This document shows, piece by piece, positions 1-12,505 of a stretch of DNA of 64,000 bases (positions are counted from its first letter, which is position 1; each line of letters starts with the position of its first letter). A model generated the notes under the pieces. It ran no database searches. It had not been told where the DNA came from and worked only from the letters and a program-made list of their open reading frames with translations. The translations under genes were made by a program, and so were the position numbers. The DNA comes from Dipteris shenzhenensis (lineage: Eukaryota; Polypodiophyta; Polypodiopsida; Gleicheniales): assembly GCA_047967505.1 (NCBI GenBank), contig CM106539.1. One strand, written 5' to 3'.

Positions 1-1107
1 TCTAGATCCCTAAGCCTTGTTGAGATTTAGTTGACTTTGTCTCCGTGCCTTGATCCCATGCGCTTTACTACCTTGCAAGATAGTCAAGGATGCAACCCTA
101 CCTCTATTTGCAACACCCAACTCCTACTAGGTCCTCTTGGAAGTAGGATTCTATGTGGTTGGTATGCTGCTCCAAGCTGCTCACTATTTACTACTACTAT
201 AGTGGATGCTAAATGATTCCCAAAGGGGGCCCTTTTATAGGTCCACAAGCCCCTAAAATGGCTGACTAGCTAGCCCTAGTAGGCCGACCCTGTAAATCAA
301 CCCACAGCCCTATGCAGGGGACTATGGGGAACCTATATAAGTCTGTGTGCTGGCCTACCTAAGTGGTCTGCCAACCAAGTAGTCTAAGCCCTATATAAGG
401 GCAAGGGACTATCCCATTTTAGCCTCTTTCCCTACTCCTCCTAGCTTGTAGACCTATTTGCCTCTGTCTCATTCTAGTTGACCTGAGCTAGATCCTTTCT
501 CTTTCCTGATTTGCTCCAAACAGTCCACCTTTGTCTTGGAACCTACTCTAGACTTCATAGGTCCATACCATATGCTTCTCTACTTTGTACTATTGTTGTA
601 GGCCTCGAAACGGCCACATGGTAGATCTTTACTGCTGCCCGAGGCCTCCAAAGAGATCTTGCCTTACCATGTAGGACCTGAGGTGTGCTGATTGCATGGC
701 AAACTCTGTGGGGACCTCTTTTCACTATGCGTATGCATATGCCACCCACATGGTAGCCAATATGCTACTCATGTGGTAATCCTAACCCTAATTCAACCTC
801 TCGAATGCTCTTCTCATATGGGGGTTTATGGATAGGGAGGTAACTCTTCCAACACTCACCCATCAAAGTGTAACTCATCTTTAGCCAATCCGTTGTTTCG
901 CAAAGCAATAAAGTACAACAATTTGACTGTGCAACCTCATATGTACGTGCAGTGGCACAAAAAATTAATTGCATGCATCAATATCTCATTGGTCCAAAAC
1001 CCTCTATAATCCATACTAAATAATAGCTTCGTGGTAAAGCCAAAGGTTTTACATGTTCTCTCATGCCCTCTCTCTATCTCAGCCCCCCTATGATGCCCAA
1101 CATCTCT

Positions 1108-1110
<3 letters not shown>
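1..1110. other. Gene-free stretch, possible old LTR-like DNA
   Basis: No reading frame here resembles a known protein, and the short ORFs look like chance. Two TATA-like strings occur, one near 333 (cctatataag) and one near 391 (ccctatataaggg), spaced as in an LTR promoter. I see no second copy in the window, so an LTR is only a guess. Confidence 0.4.

Positions 1111-1157
<47 letters not shown>
1111..1157. repeat. (CT)n microsatellite
   Basis: An uninterrupted CT dinucleotide run of about 23 units. Long CT/GA tracts recur at about 1.5, 9.9, 10.4 and 19.2 kb. Confidence 0.95.
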
Positions 1158-1160
<3 letters not shown>

Positions 1161-1529
1161 TTGGCCTATGCCTTGTAAAATTGTCCTCATTTTGTTTGCA
1201 TCAATTTTAATGCTATAGTATGTGTATGCCTTCATATGACTAGAATAAAACCAATCTTACAAATTAAATTTTTAATATAACAAACAAAAGAACAAAGGAA
1301 AATTTACGAAATGAGTAAATGAGAAAAAAGGAAGAAGAAAAAGAACTTAGTAATCAAAGCTATACTTATGTTCTCATCACTACCCAACCATAAGCTACCA
1401 TCTAGGTTTCCAAAGATTCCAAAATCTCTTGGTAAACCCAGTGCTTACTAAGCTTTTAAATCACAACCAGACAACAAAAACTTTAAAAGCAAAAGGGAAG
1501 AAACGAGTGGAAAATTAGAAGATGAGAAG

Positions 1530-1531
<2 letters not shown>

Positions 1532-1611
<80 letters not shown>
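1532..1611. repeat. (AG)n microsatellite
   Basis: An AG run of about 40 units without visible interruption, which suggests recent slippage. The flanks from 1,160 to 1,530 and from 1,612 to 1,990 are AT-rich and hold no recognisable gene. Confidence 0.95.
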
Positions 1612-1612
<1 letters not shown>

Positions 1613-1997
1613 TACATATCCATCACAATTGAACCTAACCCTAAAAAAATTGTATTTTGTAAAAGAAGCAATGTTCTAAAGGGATGCTATGACATATTGT
1701 ATTTTATAGAGAGTGGCCTATATATGTCAAGAATGGAGAAATTATGGTTTCCCTTAGTTATAGCGATCCTTGTTATTTCTATTCCTTGTTCAGTGTGTTT
1801 GTAGATTTTGTTTATTGTGATCGCCTTTGTGATGATTAAGGTGCATTGTCCTCAGTGTGAGTAGTTCGCTATCATGTTAAAGTTTGGTGGGATGTTCTTT
1901 TCTTGTCTCATTCTTTTTTCTTGTAAGCAAATAATCAATAGTGTGGGGTCTCTTTAATGTCTAATATGTACTTCGATAGGGATCTCATTTTGAGTGA

Positions 1998-2555
1998 TCA
2001 TAGAAGTGTATTATAGTTGCCTTTCTTTCTAAACTTTAGTTGAGCAACTGTCTCCCAAGCTACTTTTGAATTTAGTTTAGACATGTATGTCCTCACGTAA
2101 TCCTCAATTTGGAAGTTCTCATCTTGAATTGGTTCGAGTAGACATAAATTTTGGATGTCTTTGACATGTGACAAGGCTATGTATGCTAGGCCGTGAGAAT
2201 GAACCCATTTTGGAGAGAAAGTGACTTTCGATAATGTTAGTCCCTGGGCTCTATAGATTGTTCTTGCCATTGTGGGTTGGATAGGGAATTTCTCTAATGT
2301 AAGAATGTTAGTCTTGCACAGGCCTATTTGAACCTCTTTTGTGCTTCAGTGCACAGGTGTCCAATCTTTGTTTATGTGTGTTTCAAAGTCATTAATATTA
2401 TCATTTCTTATTTGCATTCCGATTTGTTGTGTTGGGAAAAGTATCCACACAATATCTTTACCCATGTGAGTTGTTGAAGTCATGAAAATTCCATCAGCTC
2501 CATTTACCAGCCGAGTCACTCTAAAGGATTTGTATGAGATGGACAATAGTTGCAC
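1998..2555 (-). pseudogene. PIF1/Helitron-type helicase, C-terminal relic
   Basis: Two reading frames on the minus strand (2,346-2,555, then 1,998-2,270) together resemble the C-terminal half of a PIF1-family superfamily 1B helicase, the kind carried by Helitrons. The upstream part has TRLVNGADGIF and IGMQIRNDN. The downstream part has ARTIYRAQGLTL (helicase motif V) and HGLAYIALSHVKDI (motif VI). Family knowledge: motif VI is normally ALSRV with an essential arginine; here it reads ALSHV. With the stop between the two frames, this copy is almost certainly dead. The N-terminal Walker A/B part is not visible, and no Helitron end was found nearby, so a cellular PIF1 pseudogene is an alternative. 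Confidence 0.75.
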
Positions 2556-3090
2556 ATTTTAGCTTTGAATCTCCAATTGTTCAACATGAGCATGTATGGG
2601 GGAGATGTGGTCCATGACCATCTCACTAAGGCAAAGTTCATGAGAGATCAACTAGCCTTAGATGGTGGACTTAAGCAAGTTGCCTTTGCTAGTTCTTGGG
2701 ATGCTACCATGGAGTTTCAAGGGCTTCATTATGATTTTGATAGTAGGAGAGAGGATAGAGCTCAAGAGAAGATCTATGACCAAAGTGATAACAAGGTGTT
2801 GTTGGCCAAGATAAGGTTGGCAAGGGGAAGCACAAGCCTAGTGGTGGAAGGAAGAGATGATGAGAAAACTTTAGAAAACAAGAAAAAGAGGGAGCACAAG
2901 AAGTGTTTCTATTATGATCAGGAAGGCCATTTTGTGAAGGATACAGAATAAAGAAGACAAAAGAACAAGAAGGGGTCCACTTTAGATTCACAAGAGTTAA
3001 ATACTATCCATATGGTTCTCAGTGAAAAATTATTCTTGGTGACATCTCCGAGTGTTGCTAAGATCAGATATGCATACGCATAAGTCATAG
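2556..3090 (+). pseudogene. Ty1/copia gag relic with decayed zinc knuckle
   Basis: A 133-residue frame (2,550-2,951) has the build of a copia Gag tail: a charged middle rich in Lys, Arg and Glu, then CFYYDQEGHFVKDT, which looks like a CCHC knuckle (C-x2-C-x4-H-x4-C) whose second and last cysteines have become Tyr and Thr. The frame stops just after the knuckle. The next frame (about 2,952-3,090) continues with plausible coding sequence but no firm motif. It lies head-to-head with the helicase relic on the other strand. Family assignment rests on the knuckle pattern and is moderate. Confidence 0.55.
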
Positions 3091-4459
3091 TGAGAATGCC
3101 TGATATTGAAATGTGGGCAGACAAGGAATTGGAAACTTTTGTGAGGTCATCCAGGTGCTTTGCTATATTTTTGACACAAGGGAAGGCTCCATGGAGTGGC
3201 CTAGTATTTTAGGGTTAGATGGATGCTATGGTTCAAGAGGAGGCATTATAGGATTACACATGCAGTTGAATGTGCCTCCATGAGGTACATGGTTGAAAAC
3301 GGCAATCTTAGGTGAGGAATTATGCGATTTTGTCACCAAGTCAAGTAAAGACGTGGATGACCATGGGATACCTTGTGAATTACTCTATATATTACAAATA
3401 CAACCATTTAAATCAATACAATAGGTTTGTTTCTTAGCAATGCATTCAATTGGGATGATAAAATGTGAAGTCTATAAGAACTCATGACAATACTAACTTG
3501 CAAGAAGGAGGAGGATAAGGAATCCGATGTAATTTTTTAAAGATGTTGAATGGAGTTATGGAATAGAAGGCAAAAAGTTATTAATAGCCATTGAGCATGC
3601 TAACAGATCTGGCCTGTCCAAACCCTACGGGTTTTGAGCCACAAATGGCTCAATTTCAAAGTAGTCACCGGGATCACCCCAATTGGCAAAGATAACACAA
3701 GAGCCATTTGGATTTCATATATGGATAACACAAGAGCCATTTGAAGAAAGAGAGAAGGTTGAGAGAATCAGCACATGCCTTGGCACCATATGGGCCCAAG
3801 TAGTTGTAACAAAAGAGAGAGTGTGATACCCTCCCTTCAAAAGGTGATCCTTAACAACCCCCTTATGCACACAAACCTGGAGCTAAACTTGAGAAATCAC
3901 AAGGAATCATCAAAAGAGAGTCAACGATAATGCGTGCTCCTAGACTTCTCATCTCGATGACCCGTCGCCTTAGCTCGCTCTCGCCAACCCATTGCCTTAG
4001 TATCTATCATGCTGAGCTGACACATGTCAGTCACTCAACTTGCCACCTTAATTATGATATGTCAAGTTTTGCTATCCCACTAGCCTAACAGAAATTGACT
4101 GTACACCTTAACCACATGACCCCTGCAACTGGTGCCATTTCGGTATCCCTTCGAGGCAAGCTATCCCCCTGGTGGTTAACTCTATGACCGTTGCCATATT
4201 TCCATACCATTGACTTGATTTATCTTGCCACTTGTTGCTTTAACATTAACCTGCTGACGTAGCATCATAACAATCCCAACCCAACCCATTCGACACATGT
4301 CATCTGCTATCCTGCCGACTGTTGCCTTAAGGCTAACCCTCCGACCCGACAGAATACAGCTAACCCTCCGACCATAGGGATAGCTATGGGAACAAATTCT
4401 CGGATAGAAAATACAAAAATGAATTTGAATTAGGGTGTACCTTTGCAGGGATCTCATAC
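3091..4459. other. Gene-free stretch before a Ty3 gag
   Basis: No supported gene. A 20-base phrase (gataacacaagagccatttg) occurs twice, at about 3,691 and 3,725. The stretch from about 3,600 to 4,450 could be the LTR and leader of the Ty3 element whose gag starts at 4,460, but I see no matching second LTR and no convincing primer-binding site. Confidence 0.4.
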
Positions 4460-5940
4460 ATGCACTTGAGGTCCAATAGAATTTTGTCCAAGGAGCCTGA
4501 GCCTGAGGATAGCTTTTCAAACTACACGCTGCCCACCTCTTGCCCCAGCTTTGATTTAGCTCCAACAGAGAGTTCAATTCCCATTTCTCACTTAGTGTTA
4601 GGGCCATGCTGTAGTGATCCCTCTAGCTCAAATGAAACCGAGAGCTTGAACAAGGAAATGCAAGAACCCACTGGCCCGAAGGCCTTGGAAGAAGCACCCT
4701 ATACCAACATAGCTCCATCTCATTCTCTTGCTCCTTCTATAACCTCCAGATTAAGGGGGACTATATCCAACATGTTTGGAAGGTTAGGCTAAATGGATTC
4801 AATAGAAATGAAGAACCCTTTCGCTAGTATGCCCATGGAAAGGAGAGGCTAGCAAAGACAACCAATCCTTGAGCCACAGGCAGGGACTCAGGCCATTTTT
4901 GTGGACTCAAGACCCACAATCTTCACTGGGCACCCTGACCTAGAGCACATGGAAGACGAAGACCCGTGGATGAGAGAGTTTGCAAGACAAAACCTTGGCC
5001 TTTAAAACTCACAAGACTTCCAACAGGGAAACCCTTATGAACCTCTGACCTTCCAGGTGCCCCAACATTTGCTGCTATTAGGCCACAAGCCACCGACTAT
5101 GTGCCCTTGCAAGTTCCACCCTATAGACCAATGCAAGGAGTGTACATATAGATGCCTAGTATCCCTTAGGTAGTATGATAGTTTACTTCCATAGTTACAA
5201 CCTCGATGTTCGTGGGAGTAGGCCTTAGAGCACCAACATCGGCATCGGCGAGCCAATGGATCTTGCTACCAAGGCAAGGCGTGAGGATACCTCTACGTCC
5301 TATTAGGCCCACAACAGTGCCACCCCCTCAAGCTTCCAAACAGTGCTACCGGATGAGGCGATGTGCATCTTGGTGGATGCACTAGGAAGGGGGCCGCTCC
5401 ACCCCAAGCTATACCCGTGTTTCCAGTAGGGAACACCAATCCCTCTAGGAGTCGACCCATAGCCATCTCCAAGTAGATAACTAAATTTCTTGAGGAAGGA
5501 GTTCCGGTCTCCCACATGGAGCAATTTGAGCAAATATGTGAAGCATTCGGTGCTCCCAGAGATCTGGAAATGGTTAATGCATTCGGCCTCAGCCTGGATG
5601 GTAGGGCAAGCCAATGGTATAGGTCCCTCAGCCCTGAGGAGAAAGTCAACTGGGAGGCGTTGCAGAAAGCCTTCATTGTAGGGTTCGTCCCTAGTGGTTA
5701 CAAGTGGAGCCCGATTAATCATTTGTATGAGGTGAAACAGAATGAGAATGAATCCCTTTGAGACTACATCGCTAGGATTAAACACCTCAATTCCCCCTGC
5801 AAACCACATGAGTGGATGAGCAATGAGTGACTATTGCCATGCTTCCTCATCGGATTAGCGGACCCGAAGCTACATGACCATTTGAACCCCACTTCTTTCA
5901 AACTCTGCAGAGCAAGGTAGCCATCGGTATAAGTGATAAT
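4460..5940 (+). pseudogene. Ty3/gypsy gag relic (Retrotrans_gag domain)
   Basis: The start MHLRSNRILSKEPEPED is typical of the N-terminus of plant Ty3/gypsy polyproteins. After interruptions, the frame at 5,490-5,761 gives the capsid domain: FGLSLDGRASQWYRSLSPEE, then WEALQKAFIVGF, then NENESL followed by a stop, DYIARIKHLNSPC and FLIGLADPKLHDHL. These match the Retrotrans_gag pattern of a long-helix capsid with the conserved W-Y/W and F-x-x-F positions. At least two in-frame stops (after 4,792 and at 5,761) show it cannot encode a full protein. No pol follows; from about 6,000 to 6,240 similarity fades. It is a degenerate retroelement fragment. Confidence 0.8.
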
Positions 5941-6530
5941 ATGATGGATAACAACATCAAGGACAAAACTACAACTCCATCCGAGGTATCACAATCGATA
6001 AGGTCATCTAGTGCCTAGCCTACCAAGAAGGAGGATAAAGTGTCTAAGGGGTTCGATATGGCCGAGTTGGCCTCTAGTCTACTGAATCAACTGGGCCTGC
6101 CTCGACTCCTCGCAATGAAACCCTCCGTGTCTTTTACTCCAGAGGCTCACTATGCTCAGGTGAGCTTAGGAGTCATTGTGGAAGCTTTTACAAGTACTTA
6201 ATAGCTCAGTTTTACGAGCTATGAAGCATGCCTTCTTCACAAATACTGAACTCTCGCCGTAGCCACCAGTTGAGGTGTGGAAATAGATGCAAGTGATTGA
6301 CAAAGGAGCACTTGTCTTGAGACAATTAACGAATAGCTACAGTAGCATAGGAGCCATTTTTATAGCTAGAGTAGAAGCCTAGAAAACTCAATCGGTTTAT
6401 CTTCCATGCTTTTCCTTTCCTCATGTCCATTTCCATGTGAATCACACATTTTTTAAGGGTTTACAATTGACAAAAACCTTATATTGACATTCAACCCACC
6501 TCTCTCTTTACAAAAAAGATCCAAGTCCAA

Positions 6531-6661
6531 TTATCACCACAAGATTCCTTCATGGATATAAGTTATAGTATATGCGTCTTGTTAATTATCACCACAAGAT
6601 TCCTTCATGGATATAAGTTATAGTATATTATCACCACAAGATTCCTTCATGGATATAAGTT
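6531..6661. repeat. Three-copy tandem repeat, ~34-42 bp core
   Basis: The phrase beginning ttatcaccacaagattcctt starts at 6,531, 6,586 and 6,628. The shared core runs through atggatataagtt. Spacing differs (55 then 42 bp) because the first spacer carries extra sequence. A decayed fourth start (atcaccaag) lies near 6,669. Confidence 0.9.
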
Positions 6662-7072
6662 CTTTTTACTATCACCAAGAGGCTCCAATTCCATTTCGCA
6701 GAACCAAATTTGTATGTGAGTACCATTAGTTGGTGATATTCGGACAAGTATCACGAGACGTAAATCTTGTTTCAAAGCATTTCAAGGATTATTAGCTGTT
6801 CGATACTAGATTAATGTCATGGTTTGGTATGATGACGAGACTCTCCTACGCAGGTTCAGAGTAACCAGATTCGACTTGCCCTTAATCAAGGAACCTCAGG
6901 GGCCTGTAGTGAAGATTTCGTTCTAATTTGTCGTGTTTATTAAAAGTTCTCCAAGACAGTTGTATATATTTGACTTTTTAATATAAACCCTCATTAAAAA
7001 AAATAAAATTGAATGTCTCGGTCAAGCCTTGAGTGCTAGTCCAATATTATGATCCTGAAAAAAGCATACATT

Positions 7073-7110
7073 TGTGTGTGTGTGTGCGCGCACGTGCATG
7101 CGCACATGCA
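7073..7110. repeat. Alternating purine-pyrimidine tract (TG then GC/CA)
   Basis: A (TG)n run passes into gcgcgcacgtgcatgcgcac, a near-perfect alternation of purine and pyrimidine for about 38 bp. Such tracts are prone to adopt Z-form DNA under supercoiling. Function here is unknown. Confidence 0.7.
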
Positions 7111-8059
7111 CCCAATTGTCCACCCGCACAATCACAATCCCACACCCTACGAGGGTCACAATGCCCCCTTGTAGGGAGGGGGTCATGGTGCCCACCTTTA
7201 GAAGTGCATGACTATTTAAACAAGCTTTATTAGATCATGAATTTGTTCATTGTTTCAGAAAAATCATTTTTGCGAAAGTTAAACACAATCCTCCTCAGTC
7301 TTATGCTATTGCATCCGTTCTCAGAAAAGTATCTAAAAAGTTTCCAAATAAAATATGCAGCTTGCTTTGTATTGCTACATATGTAGATTATCAGCATTAT
7401 CTGAGAGCAAATACCCATATAGCAGAGTTTTGAGGGTCATTCACTATCAATTTTGATTAAATTGGATACCTTAAAAGGGAGGGAATCCTTTTTGTCATGT
7501 TTCATCGTAACAAAGGTTCCATCATATACTAAAGTGATAATGACTTCCGTGCTAAGAAATTTAGCACTCGTTCCAATAATACAATTGTTCTCCAACCGGC
7601 ACAATGTTGTAGTATAAGCAATAATTTCCACAAAATCAAGATGGTAGATACACGTTTCCCCAAAAGAATAGAATATTACGGGGTTAGGGACCTTGATCTT
7701 TTGCTTGCAAATGAGTTCCATATTCTTCTTATCCTTGTTTTTAAGCATTATTTACTTTTGTTTTCCATTGTTTTTGTGTTTAAACATGAAGGTTCTCTAG
7801 AAACAAGCTCGAAAGCAGGGATTTTTTAAAGATGGATTTCTACTTAAGGTTCTGCCATTTTTCCTCAACTCTTTTTCTCTCGAAACCTCCCTCTTATTTT
7901 AACTTGCAAGAGAGAGGCAAAAATAAATTAAGATGGAGGAGGAGGAGGAGGCTTGCTTGCTTGCTAGCTTCCTCTTCTCTTCCTCTTTGCTTTGCTTGCT
8001 TGCTTTCTTGGTAGGTTCCTCTTCTCTTCACCTGGTAGGTTTCTTTTTTGGTAGCTTCC

Positions 8060-8180
8060 TCTTATGCTTGCTTGGTAGATTTTTATTCTCTTCATGTTGC
8101 TCCCTTTTTTCATAAGATTTTTCTTATGCTTGCTTGGTAGATTTTTCTTCTCTTATGTGCTCCCTTGTTTCATAAGATTA
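8060..8180. repeat. Two-copy ~61 bp tandem repeat
   Basis: The phrase atgcttgcttggtagatttt, continued by ttctctt, gctccctt and cataagatt, occurs at about 8,065 and again at about 8,126, with small differences. It sits inside a wider cttgcttgc/cctcttctct low-complexity stretch starting near 7,937. Confidence 0.75.
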
Positions 8181-9849
8181 ACTTTTCTCTTGGCTTGTTT
8201 TAATAGCCTACTTCCTAGTGACTATGATCATGTTCCTAGGTATACCCAAGTAAGTTCCTATTTTGACTTTTTCATGTTTGTCTATTTTTCTTTAAATGTT
8301 TTTTGTAGTTATAGTGAATCTAGTTAGTATCATGTCTTGATTTTTTATTTTTGCAAATCCATAATTGTGTCACTCATAGGTTCTCACAATCTCTAGCTGA
8401 ATCGAGCTCTCACTCCCTAGCCTGAGGCACATCACAAATGAGAGGATGAAAGGGTGATGAAGACTTGTGGAGAGGATACATGTTAGAGAGGGGCAGATCA
8501 TGTGGTCTCTCTTGTGCATAGGAGTCAAGGCCTATAACCCAAGACACATCCAACTAGTGGAATGGCTACCCCTTACTTTCCTAGCAGGATAACTACACCT
8601 CTCCAATTGAGTAATTTGCATTCATTTGCAACACCAAATACAATCCCCTCGACTCTAGCTCTTGCATGAGAACCATCCTTAAGGGTTTGTCATATGATGT
8701 GTTATGAGATGAGACATATCATAGATGATGACTAAGTTTCTTATGTCATTTTATGCATGCGACAAATCATGTTGGTAGTCTTTGCAAGGGCTATTACAAA
8801 GATTATTGTTGCCAAACCTTTGGGTAAGAAAGACTATGTCATTGAGTGGTTGCACATAGGGAGTTTTCTTTGCCTAAGAACCTACAATTTGATTGTAGTT
8901 ACATGCTTGATCACATGTGTCTAGTTATGAGCCAACTTAGATTAGAGATTAGAGGTGCGATGAGAGCTAATAAAAGGCTACCACATTTGTATAAGCTTGA
9001 TTGGAAGAATGCTAAGGGACAAGCTATAAGATGACCCATAAAAGCTTAACTAGAAGTGAGTAGTAGCAAGGGCTTAGCTTTTTATACCCTTGCCCTCTGG
9101 CTCCACTCTCCTCTCCACTCTCATCTTCAATCTCACCGTCATCCTCAACTCACCCACATTGCGACAATGTAAGTACAAGTTAAAATCCTTGTATTTACAA
9201 GTTATATGTAAGTCCCAGGCTTAGTTGATTACTTTGTGTTCTATTGTTTTAGGCCCATGCCTATTCTCCCTGTTCCTCATTCTAAGACCTACATAACTTA
9301 TATCATAAACACAAGTACCCACAAGGTTGCGGCTCTACATCGCCACGACATCCATACATCAATAATCCTATACTGACTCTAATGAGAGGGGCTTCTCCCA
9401 TACAGTGTGAGCATCTTGCATATATACAAATCAAACCATCTTGGCATACTTTTGATAATCTTGATCAATCTCCTATTGATGTGGATGAAGCAGTTAGGAG
9501 ATATATGGAAGAGTTTCTTTTAGTTGCCCCCTCAGGAATCTCTTAAGAATGCTCATGAGAAAGTGACTCTTGAATCCATAGGGCCTCTTTTTTTTTTTCC
9601 TATACTATGTTTGTGCCCTTTTTAAGCTTTGGCTATTTTCTATTATATAAAAGAGTTCAAACTCTTTAAATACTATGTCACTAAAATTGATATCTTCGTC
9701 GTTGGAATGTTTGTGTGATCTTTGTCATTGGAATGTTTGTGTGATGTTTAAGTTATATATTTTGACACTTGTGAGGCAGAAAGTTGTAGGTTTCACTATT
9801 TAACTATTGTCTCACGCAAATAGAATGAGGATAATGCTACAATGTATAT

Positions 9850-9854
9850 GGGGG

Positions 9855-9942
<88 letters not shown>

Positions 9943-10049
9943 CCATATAGCCCTAAACTCTGCCATGTGCTGATCGTTTAGTAGGGATTATTGAGAGTTT
10001 TGGGCCTTGTGATTGATTTTCATGGGTAGTGCAAGAGCCATCCCCCCCC

Positions 10050-10080
<31 letters not shown>

Positions 10081-10337
10081 ATGTGAAGATGTGCACTCAA
10101 AGTGGCATACTTTATTATTGCTTTATAGAAACAGTTGATTGGCTAGAGATGAGTTATATTTTGATGTTTGAAATACTCCACTAAGAACCATTGTGGTGTC
10201 ATTGTATTATGTTCACTTGGGCCACTAGACTCATCGATGTACACCATTGTATTTGGCATGGAAACATGTGTCTTGTAATAAAACCAATATGGTGGTTTTG
10301 AATTCAATGAGGGCAACTTTGACTTCGCATAATAAAA

Positions 10338-10408
<71 letters not shown>

Positions 10409-10570
10409 CCATATAGCCCTGAACTCTGCCATGAGCTGATTGTTTAGTAGGGATTATTGAGAGTTTTGGGCCTTGCGATTGATTTTCATGGGTAGTGCAA
10501 GGGCCATCCCCCCCCCCCCCCCCCACACACACGTGAAGATGTGCACTCAAAGTGGCATACTTTATTATTC
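9850..10570. repeat. GA-flanked duplication (two ~230-280 bp copies)
   Basis: Copy 1 (about 9,857-10,110) and copy 2 (about 10,345-10,568) have the same order: a long (GA)n run, then gaggacccatatagccct, about 100 bp of unique sequence, a poly-C run, a short (CA)n run, then gtgaagatgtgcactcaaag and catactttattatt. They differ by a few substitutions (for example cctaaactc against cctgaactc) and by repeat lengths. About 230 bp of unrelated DNA separates them. Reading frames rich in Arg/Glu or Ser/Leu across the GA runs are artefacts. Confidence 0.9.
10042..10082. repeat. Poly-C followed by (CA)n
   Basis: About 25 consecutive C residues then a CA run of about 8 units. A shorter matching poly-C/CA block lies at about 10,508-10,532 in the second duplicate copy. 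Confidence 0.9.
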
Positions 10571-10629
10571 TACGATTCTCGAGAAAGCTTTCCCTGAGTA
10601 TTTGTTTTTTAACAAACAAATACCTAACC

Positions 10630-10815
10630 AAGGTAGCCTTCTTCTTTTTGTGTGTGTGTTGTACTAAAATTGAACGTGCCAATAGCAACCACATATAAGG
10701 TGTCCAAGACTGAATCCTGAGGAGTAAGCCTTCCTCTTTTTTTTTTGCATTGTACAGAAATTGAAAGTGCCAATAGCACCTCGATATGGGGTGACCAAGA
10801 TTGATATCTTTGAGG
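10630..10815. repeat. Imperfect two-copy tandem repeat, ~93 bp
   Basis: Two consecutive units share agccttc-ctttttt, ttgta-aaattga, gtgccaatagca and gtg-ccaaga followed by cttgag/cctgagg. Identity looks like roughly 75-80 percent by eye. No function is apparent. Confidence 0.6.
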
Positions 10816-12199
10816 CTTGAACTCAAGACAGGCACATACACACCCACATGTAGCACCTGGGATGATCCTGAGAGAAAAGTTCCCACGCTCCTCCACAGTT
10901 TGCTGAAGCAGCATTTGTGGGCGGAGGTGAGAGAACGTTCCCATGAGCCGCCAACAGATTGCTCGTTCCACATCTCAAACAAGAAATCTGCAACTCTGCA
11001 AAAGATCGTCAGAAGAGAAAAAGAAACTTGCAAAACCCAGCGATATGATTGGTTGGGAGATATATAGCCCTGAAATGCCCACTTCCGGAGGGAAAAAAAT
11101 CCATCTCTAGCGTGGGTGTGGTCGTAACCAGTGGTGGCATAGAGACACGCTCTGAGCTACCCCTAGGGCTTGAACTCAGACACCCACATGCTTGAACTCA
11201 GACTCCCACATGTTTTAGCCTCTTAAAGATAGGGTTGTTCGTTACGTTTGAGACATTGCATTTCCAGTCCTTGCCATGCCACCAGACGTATGGTTGATGC
11301 GGATGCTCGCCTGAGGTGATTTTTCCCATGCCACCCATTCCGTAGACGTGTTCGGGTATCTACAGCATGGGTTGCATAGTGAAAACCACCCTCTTGAGAG
11401 CTTGGTGAATCTTATATGCTGCAATTTAATTGCACAGACGAATGCCTACAAGACTAGGGAAGTTTTGGAGAAAAGATTCGAATTGTAAGTCCGATGAGCG
11501 CATCGTTCATGACTTCAATACCCTTTCAAACAGGTAAGTATCCCAACTTCGACTTCGTTCTCGTTGTCTGTTGGTGTGCCAAAATTAGGAGGCCTTTACC
11601 CTAAAGTGTTGCGCTCAATATGAACTGTTTGCTATGTCTTCTTCACTTTCGCCGATCTGAAGTGTCTTCTATCATCTTGAATACCTTCTAAACGGATCTA
11701 CAAGAGGTGCGGAGGTGGTAACTCGCACCCCCAATCTCAAATATGTGACTGTAATTTTAGCGATCTCCAACGTGAAGCCTGAACAAACAGTACGGGCAAC
11801 ATAATTCTAGGTTTTATCCCCATTGCATAGTTCGTCCAGGCCTCTCTTATCGTACCATGTTAGGAGATAATCGGCAGTTGATTGCTGACTGTTTAAGAAA
11901 CATCCTTTATGTAACTGCAAACGAGAGCATGGACAAGAAAGATAATTGTAAGTTTTGGACTATAACCGGTGTCAAAACATGACGTCTTTATATGTTTTAC
12001 ATAACAAATTATCAGGCTCAAAATTCATACTTTCCGTCTGGTGCTCTCTATAAATTTCATTTACATTTTAGTGCACGAGACAGCAAAGAAGATCTGAGGG
12101 AAATGCCCACTGGAGGCATTTCCCGAAAGTCAAGGTCTTGGGGGACACCATTGATTGCGACCACAGGCTTAACCTCCAGCCGCCAACTTAGGAAAATCA

Positions 12200-12505
12200 G
12201 AGTCCGTGCCATCTTCCAATAATGGGAGGCCAGCAGGTCTCTCCATCAGCCACTCGTCGCCATTTGGCAAGACATTATTTACACGCTTTGTGCCATCTGA
12301 ACGGGACTCTAGGATTGAGTCCGACTTCCGAAAGACGGGAGCGTTTCTGCAAGGCTTGGCCTGCAGGGCTCTCCAGATACAGGTTGGTTTCCTTCTGACA
12401 GCCAGCTTTTCTTTGTACTTACCTTTATTAGCTCCTTTCGGAAGCTGATTTGTATGGTGTTTTTTCAAGCATTAATAGAAAGGTCTTTCTCATGAAAAAC
12501 AATGA
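12200..12505 (+). mobile_element. Possible non-LTR (SINE/LINE) 3' end
   Basis: The stretch ends in ttcaagcattaatagaaagg followed by tctttctcatgaaaaacaatgaaatgaaa. The same ending (ttcaagcattaatagaaggt and an A-rich tail) closes the insertion at 52,207-52,610, and both share gcaaggcttggcc/acaaggcttggcc about 120-210 bp upstream. This suggests two members of one non-LTR family. I could not place its 5' end or a target-site duplication here. Confidence 0.4.

Larger units (their letters stand above)
5941..9849. other. Gene-free stretch with short repeats
   Basis: No convincing gene. A 54-residue frame at 9,382-9,546 (begins MRGASPIQCEH) is uninterrupted but unrecognised. A serine/leucine/cysteine-rich set of frames at 7,830-8,330 is a by-product of cttgcttgc-type low-complexity DNA. 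Repeats inside are listed separately. Confidence 0.5.

Noticed and set aside
4182-4607. A 141-codon minus-strand frame overlapping the Ty3 gag start
   Set aside because: It lies antisense to the MHLRSNRIL start of gag and shows no family signature; treated as a shadow.
7832-8327. Overlapping hydrophobic frames rich in Leu, Cys, Phe and Ser
   Set aside because: Produced by cttgcttgc and cctcttctct low-complexity DNA; several frames are open at once, as expected for T/C-rich sequence.
10143-11033. A 296-codon minus-strand open frame with a long Leu-Ser stretch
   Set aside because: The Leu-Ser run is the antisense of a GA microsatellite, and the rest spans two imperfect tandem repeats. No protein signature.
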